Shown in pieces: positions 6,756 through 10,564 of a stretch of DNA of 10,564 nt. The DNA lies in contig JAUILB010000082.1 of NCBI GenBank assembly GCA_030432815.1, positions 1 to 10,564 of the forward strand, written 5' to 3'. Position 1 is the first letter of the stretch. Every line of letters starts with the position of its first letter. A model generated the notes under the pieces. It was given only the letters and a program-made list of their open reading frames with translations. It had not been told where the DNA came from and made no database searches. The stretch is from Alphaproteobacteria bacterium. Lineage in GTDB: Bacteria; Pseudomonadota; Alphaproteobacteria; Sphingomonadales; Emcibacteraceae. The position numbers and the translations under genes were made by a program.

Positions 6756-7957
6756 GTTAAGACACCTAACTTTTTTCCAACTTTAATAAACCTTTCCAAC
6801 ATGTAATCTATCTGTTCAAAAGTGTGTGCAGCGGATAGGCTGCAGCGCATCAGGCTGAGGTTGTTAGGTGTAGCAGGTGGGACAGCTAAATTAACGTAAA
6901 CACCTTCCACCATCATATTTTGCCAATACTCCACAGCCGTGAATTTTTCGTCGATGATGATTGCTGCGATAGGACTTTCCCCTGTGGTACCCATATTGAA
7001 TCCAGCGTCAGCCAATCCTTTATTGAGCCTTTTTGAATTTTCCAGAAGTTTGACCCTAAGGTTACTGTCTTTTATGAGTTCAAGCGCTTTGTTCGCAGAT
7101 GCCACGACGGAAGGTGGCAAAGATGCCGTGAAAACATAGGGACGGCATACCAAACGTAATGCTTCAAATTGTGGATGGTTTGAAACACAGTATCCACCTA
7201 CGGTTCCAACACTTTTGCTGAAAGTCCCAACTGTAAAATCTACAAGATGTTCCACCCCTTGTTCCTGTGCTACCCCACGGCCTGTCTTACCAAAGACGCC
7301 AATCGAATGTGCTTCATCTACTAGAACATAAGCACCATGATTTTTGGCAGCCGTTGCAAGTTCCTTAATGGGTGCCTGGTCACCAAGCATGCTATAAACA
7401 CCCTCAATAACAACTAAAATACCTGCGTCCTGGTCTTTTTTCCGTATTCTAGCAAGGCGTTTTTCAAGGTTTTCGGGGTCGTTATGCGTAAACCTCACGA
7501 CAGTTGCGTTGCCCATGGCACACCCGTCATAAATGCTCGCATGGCTGTCCGAGTCTATTACAACATAATCCTTTGGTCCGGCAAGAGTAGCAATAACACC
7601 CAGGTTGGCCTGATAGCCGGTTGAAAATACGATTGCGTAGTCAGCATCATAAAAATCTTTAAGTGTTTCTTCCAAAACTTTATGACCATTATAGGTACCA
7701 TTAAGGACACGTGAACCTGTTGTACCGGTTCCAAAACTTCTTAAGGCTTCTTCAGCCGCTTTAAGGCATTCCTCATTATATGTCATACCCATATAATTGT
7801 TGGTACCTGCCAATATTGTCTTGCGGCCATTAATGATTGCCTCAGTCGGTGAGATTACTTCATCCATCCGTACAGTGAATGGATTAAGTTCACCTACAGG
7901 TAATTTGTTATAATCATTTATTGTACTTTGAAATTTTTCAAACAGATCAGTGGTCAT
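6752..7957 (-). CDS. spt: Serine palmitoyltransferase (alpha-oxoamine synthase)
   Basis: A 401-aa PLP-dependent enzyme that condenses L-serine with a long-chain acyl thioester, releasing CO2 and giving 3-oxo-sphinganine, the committed step of sphingolipid synthesis in the cytoplasm. Seen: GTTGSRVLNGT (78-88), DSDSHASIYDGC (135-146) with the PLP-stacking His139, EGVYSMLGD (185-193), VDEAHSIG (213-220) with Asp214 and His217, the PLP lysine Lys248 in GTFSKSVGTVGG (244-255), RPYVFTASLPPS (272-283), and PPATPNNLSLMRCSLSAAHT (360-379) with the carboxylate-binding Arg371. The DGC, SKSVGTVGG and RPYVFTASLPP stretches resemble the soluble Sphingomonas-type Spt rather than KBL, BioF or HemA. Length is close to the 420 aa Sphingomonas enzyme. 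It lies 29 nt after the acp gene and is last in its operon. The ATG at 7955-7957 has only a distant AAGG (about 14 nt). Confidence 0.96.
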   Translation of the reverse strand: MTTDLFEKFQSTINDYNKLPVGELNPFTVRMDEVISPTEAIINGRKTILAGTNNYMGMTYNEECLKAAEEALRSFGTGTTGSRVLNGTYNGHKVLEETLKDFYDADYAIVFSTGYQANLGVIATLAGPKDYVVIDSDSHASIYDGCAMGNATVVRFTHNDPENLEKRLARIRKKDQDAGILVVIEGVYSMLGDQAPIKELATAAKNHGAYVLVDEAHSIGVFGKTGRGVAQEQGVEHLVDFTVGTFSKSVGTVGGYCVSNHPQFEALRLVCRPYVFTASLPPSVVASANKALELIKDSNLRVKLLENSKRLNKGLADAGFNMGTTGESPIAAIIIDEKFTAVEYWQNMMVEGVYVNLAVPPATPNNLSLMRCSLSAAHTFEQIDYMLERFIKVGKKLGVLT

Positions 7958-7986
7958 ATAATAATGTCTAACCTTGTTGCGGGTGA

Positions 7987-8235
7987 TTATTCATCAAGAA
8001 TATTTTTAACGGCTTCGGCAACCTGTCCGACAGTTTCAAGATCCGGAAGGATATTTAACGGAACTGTTATATCGAAATGGTCTTCAATAGCAGCAAGCAT
8101 ATCCATAACAGAAAGACTATCCAGCTCAAGATCAGTTGCAAAAGAAGTATCAGGCTTAATTTCGATCGATTTAGTATTAAACGGAGCCATAAGCTCACTA
8201 ATTTGATCGAATATTTCCGTTGTTGATTGTGTCAT
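7987..8235 (-). CDS. Acyl carrier protein dedicated to sphingolipid synthesis
   Basis: An 82-aa acidic carrier protein. The phosphopantetheine attachment serine is Ser40 in TDLELDSLSVMDML (34-47), with the helical layout of type II ACPs and an acidic helix II region followed by FDITVPLNILPDL (54-66). It diverges from housekeeping AcpP (which has the strongly conserved GADSLD context), so it looks like a specialised ACP. It would carry the acyl chain from the ligase upstream in the operon to Spt. It lies 70 nt after cerR and 29 nt before spt. The ATG at 8233-8235 has a clear AAAGG (8244-8248) 8 nt upstream. The 70-nt spacer 8236-8305 is AT-rich and holds nothing else I can support. Confidence 0.95.
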   Translation of the reverse strand: MTQSTTEIFDQISELMAPFNTKSIEIKPDTSFATDLELDSLSVMDMLAAIEDHFDITVPLNILPDLETVGQVAEAVKNILDE

Positions 8236-8305
8236 TATATATACCTTTAAAATAGGTTGGCTAACTTACAGAAATTAACTCTTAAAATCCAATATAAAAT
8301 GCCGA

Positions 8306-9238
8306 TTAAATATATTTGTTATTTTTATACCAGTCGAGGGTTTCTTTAAGACCATCTTCTAAACGTATTTTTGGGTGCCAACCTGTTGTTTTGAAATCAA
8401 TATTTTTATTTAATACCCAATCACTGTGACATATTTCATTTACTTTTTTTGAAGTAACCATTGGAGCATAATTCATCAATTTTCCTAAAACCTGGTTTGT
8501 TGAACCTATAATTTTCAGGACTGGTTTTGGTATTGTGGTTGATATTACTGATTTATCCATAACTTTTGCGGTAATTTTAAAGAATTCTTCATGTGAATAT
8601 CCATCTGGCGCGCCATCATCAACTTCGAATGTGGTATTTTCACAGTTTTCTGTTTCAACCAGAGTTGCAATCGCATCACATAAATCGGAAATATGGATCC
8701 ATGACACCCTGTTATTTTTATTAGCCGGAAAAAATGCAAACCCGGATTTAACAACTTTAAAAATTTTTAATGTTTCAATATCTCCCGGACCATAAACGGC
8801 TGGTGGTCTTAATATAGTCCACCTTACTTCGTCACCAATTTTAAGAATCTCTTCGCCCTGATATTTACTTTCTGCATAATCAGAAAGATGGCGTTCACGC
8901 GCGGCGAATGAAGAAATCTGGATAAATAATGGATTATGAGGTGATTTTTTCGAAATGGATTTCAGTTTTGTGACAGCATGTGCATTTGCACTCATAAAAT
9001 CGCTTGTTTTTTTCGCTTTTATTAATCCTGCTACATTTATTACGGTATCACAATCTTCAATCAATTTGGCCAATGCGTTCTCATTTTCCAAATCGCCGTA
9101 TATCCATTGAACACCATCTTCTGTTTGTTGTTCTTTTCTCGCGAGGGCATTAACAAGATAACCGCGTGACAACAGATTTTTTATTAAATGGCTTCCTACG
9201 AAACCTGTAGCACCGGTCAAGGCAATACGTTTTGTCAT
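8306..9238 (-). CDS. cerR: Extended SDR (NAD-dependent epimerase/dehydratase family) reductase, CerR-like
   Basis: A 310-aa Rossmann-fold protein of the extended short-chain dehydrogenase group. Numbering from the ATG at 9236-9238: the dinucleotide motif TGATGFVGSH (8-17), YGDLEN (47-52), NVAGL (68-72), the catalytic serine region IQISSFA (106-112) and the catalytic YAESK (121-125, Tyr and Lys), then LRPPAVYGPGD (143-153). The inferred role is NAD(P)H-dependent reduction of the 3-keto group of oxidised ceramide to dihydroceramide, the function shown for Caulobacter CerR; this comes from its place between acyl-ACP synthetase and acp-spt, since the fold alone fits many substrates. The upstream TTG (9248-9250) is possible, but ATG with GGGA (9245-9248) 6 nt ahead is better. 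By eye it is more AT-rich than spt. A hairpin with a T-run ends about 13 nt before the start. Confidence 0.88.
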   Translation of the reverse strand: MTKRIALTGATGFVGSHLIKNLLSRGYLVNALARKEQQTEDGVQWIYGDLENENALAKLIEDCDTVINVAGLIKAKKTSDFMSANAHAVTKLKSISKKSPHNPLFIQISSFAARERHLSDYAESKYQGEEILKIGDEVRWTILRPPAVYGPGDIETLKIFKVVKSGFAFFPANKNNRVSWIHISDLCDAIATLVETENCENTTFEVDDGAPDGYSHEEFFKITAKVMDKSVISTTIPKPVLKIIGSTNQVLGKLMNYAPMVTSKKVNEICHSDWVLNKNIDFKTTGWHPKIRLEDGLKETLDWYKNNKYI

Positions 9239-9251
9239 CTGATTTCCCAAG

Positions 9252-9292
9252 AAAAAAACGTTAATCCTAAAGTTTGAAAAGATTAACGTTTT
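9252..9292 (-). terminator. Hairpin with T-run between the acyl-ACP synthetase and cerR genes
   Basis: A perfect 12-bp inverted repeat, AAAACGTTAATC (9255-9266) and GATTAACGTTTT (9281-9292), with a 14-nt loop. On the minus strand the second arm runs into seven T residues (9252-9258), the form of an intrinsic terminator, 32 nt after the synthetase stop. The stem has only three G-C pairs, so it is weak; it may let part of the transcription through to cerR, act as an attenuator, or cap and stabilise a processed mRNA end. Confidence 0.55.
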
Positions 9293-9323
9293 GGCATGAT
9301 ATCCGTCAATTGGTATGTTTATT

Positions 9324-10564
9324 TTAAGAAAACAGACCTTCCAGATATTGTCGTCTTGCTTTTACCCGGCTTAACTTGCCAGATGATGTGCGGGGTAAAG
9401 ATCTTGGCGCAACCAGTATAACTTTTGGTGCTTTACCGATTACCGCCTGTACTTCACTTTTTATTCTGTTTTCAAGGTCAATGCGCTCTTCTTCATCACG
9501 CTTGCGGCATTGAACAAGTATAGCCGGAATTTCTTCGTCGTTTTCACCCGGGATTGAAATTGCGGCACTGTCGCCTGATCTAAGTTCCGGTAGCTTCTCA
9601 ACGGCCCATTCTATATCATGCGGCCAGTGATTTTTACCGTTAATAATGATCAAATCTTTAATGCGACCAATAATATACAGGGACCCCTTAGCCATGTATC
9701 CTATGTCGCCTGTGTCCAACCAACCGTCGTCAGATAAACACTGCCTCGTGGCATCTTCATCCATATAATATCCGACCATGACGCTAGGTCCTTTTACACA
9801 AACTCGGCCTATTTCCCGTTCTCCAAGGCTGGCATCATTTTCGTCCCGGATTTCCAGTTCATATTCAGGTAATGGCTTACCACAGTTTACGACTTCTCTG
9901 TAATTGGCACCGTTTCCATTAATTTTATGTTCTTTGACAGATTTTACATCGCCACTTAGAACATCTTCGCTAACAAGATCTATATCATAGCCGACAAATT
10001 TTTCACCAAAACTAACAGCTAGCGTACATTCAGCAAGTCCGTAACTTGGCATAAAGGCGCGTTTATCAAAACCAGAATCCTTAAATGTTTCCGCAAAAAT
10101 TTCCAAGACATTTGGCCGGATCATGTCAGCACCAATACCCGCTACTCTCCAACTTGACAGGTCAAGACCTTCCAGATCTGTTGAATTTGCACGCCTTGCG
10201 CATATTTCATAACCAAAAGTAGGGCCGGAACACATAGTTCCTTTGTTCCTTGATATCAATTTAAGCCATTGGATAGGGCGTCGTGCGAATGCTTCTGTCG
10301 TCAGATAATCAATGGATACCTGACAGGCAATAGGTGAAATAAGCATACCGACAAGGCCCATATCATGATAAAATGGCAACCAGGACACTGCACGGTCATC
10401 ATCCATAACTTCCATGCCTATTTTACCAATGCCGTGGCAATTCGACATTAGGGACCTATGCGTTACAGCGACACCATGCGGAAAGCGTGTGCTGCCTGAA
10501 GAATATTGTAAATAAGCAAGGTCGTCTGGATTTACTTCAGGTAAGGTAACATTTTCGATCTCAA
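9324..10564 (-). CDS. FAAL-type fatty acyl-AMP ligase / acyl-ACP synthetase (start outside window)
   Basis: An ANL-superfamily adenylating enzyme, open to the right edge; about 413 C-terminal residues of an expected 550-600 are visible, and the internal ATG at 10446-10448 is not the start. Seen in transcription order: the P-loop SSGSTRFPHG (10473-10502), where FAALs have STRxPxG instead of the CoA-ligase TGxPKG; WLPFYHDMGLVG; SYGLAECTLA around 10029-10043; LDTGDIGYM; GRIKDLIIINGKNHWPHDIE, which is FAAL-like; and the C-terminal catalytic lysine in RTSSGKLSR (Lys codon 9375-9377). The expected reaction is ATP-dependent activation of a free fatty acid and transfer to the phosphopantetheine of an ACP, most simply the ACP encoded two genes downstream. 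A synthetase of this kind is one of the five genes needed for ceramide formation in Caulobacter. It is separated from cerR by 85 nt with a terminator-like hairpin. Confidence 0.93.
   Translation of the reverse strand, partial: EIENVTLPEVNPDDLAYLQYSSGSTRFPHGVAVTHRSLMSNCHGIGKIGMEVMDDDRAVSWLPFYHDMGLVGMLISPIACQVSIDYLTTEAFARRPIQWLKLISRNKGTMCSGPTFGYEICARRANSTDLEGLDLSSWRVAGIGADMIRPNVLEIFAETFKDSGFDKRAFMPSYGLAECTLAVSFGEKFVGYDIDLVSEDVLSGDVKSVKEHKINGNGANYREVVNCGKPLPEYELEIRDENDASLGEREIGRVCVKGPSVMVGYYMDEDATRQCLSDDGWLDTGDIGYMAKGSLYIIGRIKDLIIINGKNHWPHDIEWAVEKLPELRSGDSAAISIPGENDEEIPAILVQCRKRDEEERIDLENRIKSEVQAVIGKAPKVILVAPRSLPRTSSGKLSRVKARRQYLEGLFS

Noticed and set aside
6752..7957. Alternative identities for the PLP enzyme: KBL, BioF or HemA
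   Set aside because: The SKSVGTVGG and RPYVFTASLPP stretches plus the adjacent ACP, CerR-like and acyl-ACP synthetase genes fit Spt much better.
7928..8206. 92-aa plus-strand open frame opposite acp and the start of spt
   Set aside because: It is antisense to the clearly real ACP with its Ser40 motif; a shadow frame.
8236..8305. Possible separate promoter for acp-spt in the 70-nt spacer
   Set aside because: The spacer is AT-rich but I could not find a -35/-10 pair with proper spacing; only the acp RBS is convincing.
8545..8754. 69-aa minus-strand open frame within cerR in another frame
   Set aside because: cerR is an intact SDR over this stretch; the alternative frame has no recognisable features or RBS.

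Overview
The window comes from a moderately AT-rich bacterium, most likely an alphaproteobacterium. The evidence is its gene content (RecG, a DUF502 membrane protein and a Caulobacter/Sphingomonas-type sphingolipid gene set) and the character of its proteins. I cannot place it below class. There are ten protein-coding genes, two of them cut by the window edges. I see no RNA genes, mobile elements or CRISPR arrays.

Layout. (1) Positions 1-812, plus strand: the C-terminal part of the recG helicase gene. (2) Positions 799-5556, minus strand: a tight run transcribed as lptF, lptG, a YghO-like GNAT acyltransferase (candidate bacterial ceramide synthase), a DUF502 membrane protein and rsmJ. The junctions are 1 nt, 16 nt, 0 nt and a 14-nt overlap, so this looks like one operon. 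(3) Positions 5557-5795: a very AT-rich 239-nt divergent intergenic region. (4) Positions 5796-6755, plus strand: a diverged diacylglycerol-kinase-fold protein, possibly related to ceramide kinase, ending 4 nt inside the next gene. (5) Positions 6752-10564, minus strand: transcribed as a FAAL-type fatty acyl-AMP ligase/acyl-ACP synthetase (start outside the window), an extended SDR reductase (CerR-like), a dedicated acyl carrier protein and serine palmitoyltransferase (Spt).

How they work together (inference from families and context). The ligase loads a fatty acid on the small ACP. Spt condenses acyl-ACP or acyl-CoA with serine to 3-oxo-sphinganine. The GNAT protein N-acylates it to oxidised ceramide, and CerR reduces this to dihydroceramide. 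This is the bacterial order, with acylation before reduction. All five gene types required for ceramide formation in Caulobacter are therefore present in about 8.5 kb. The lipid-kinase-like protein would be a head-group modifier or a non-catalytic relative.

The most interesting point is that the inner-membrane lipid extraction pair LptF/LptG is placed directly ahead of, and apparently co-expressed with, the ceramide synthase gene. This suggests a synthesis-plus-export module for sphingolipids, with LptFG (and perhaps DUF502) moving or managing sphingolipid rather than, or as well as, LPS. The sequence supports the linkage; the substrate is a hypothesis.
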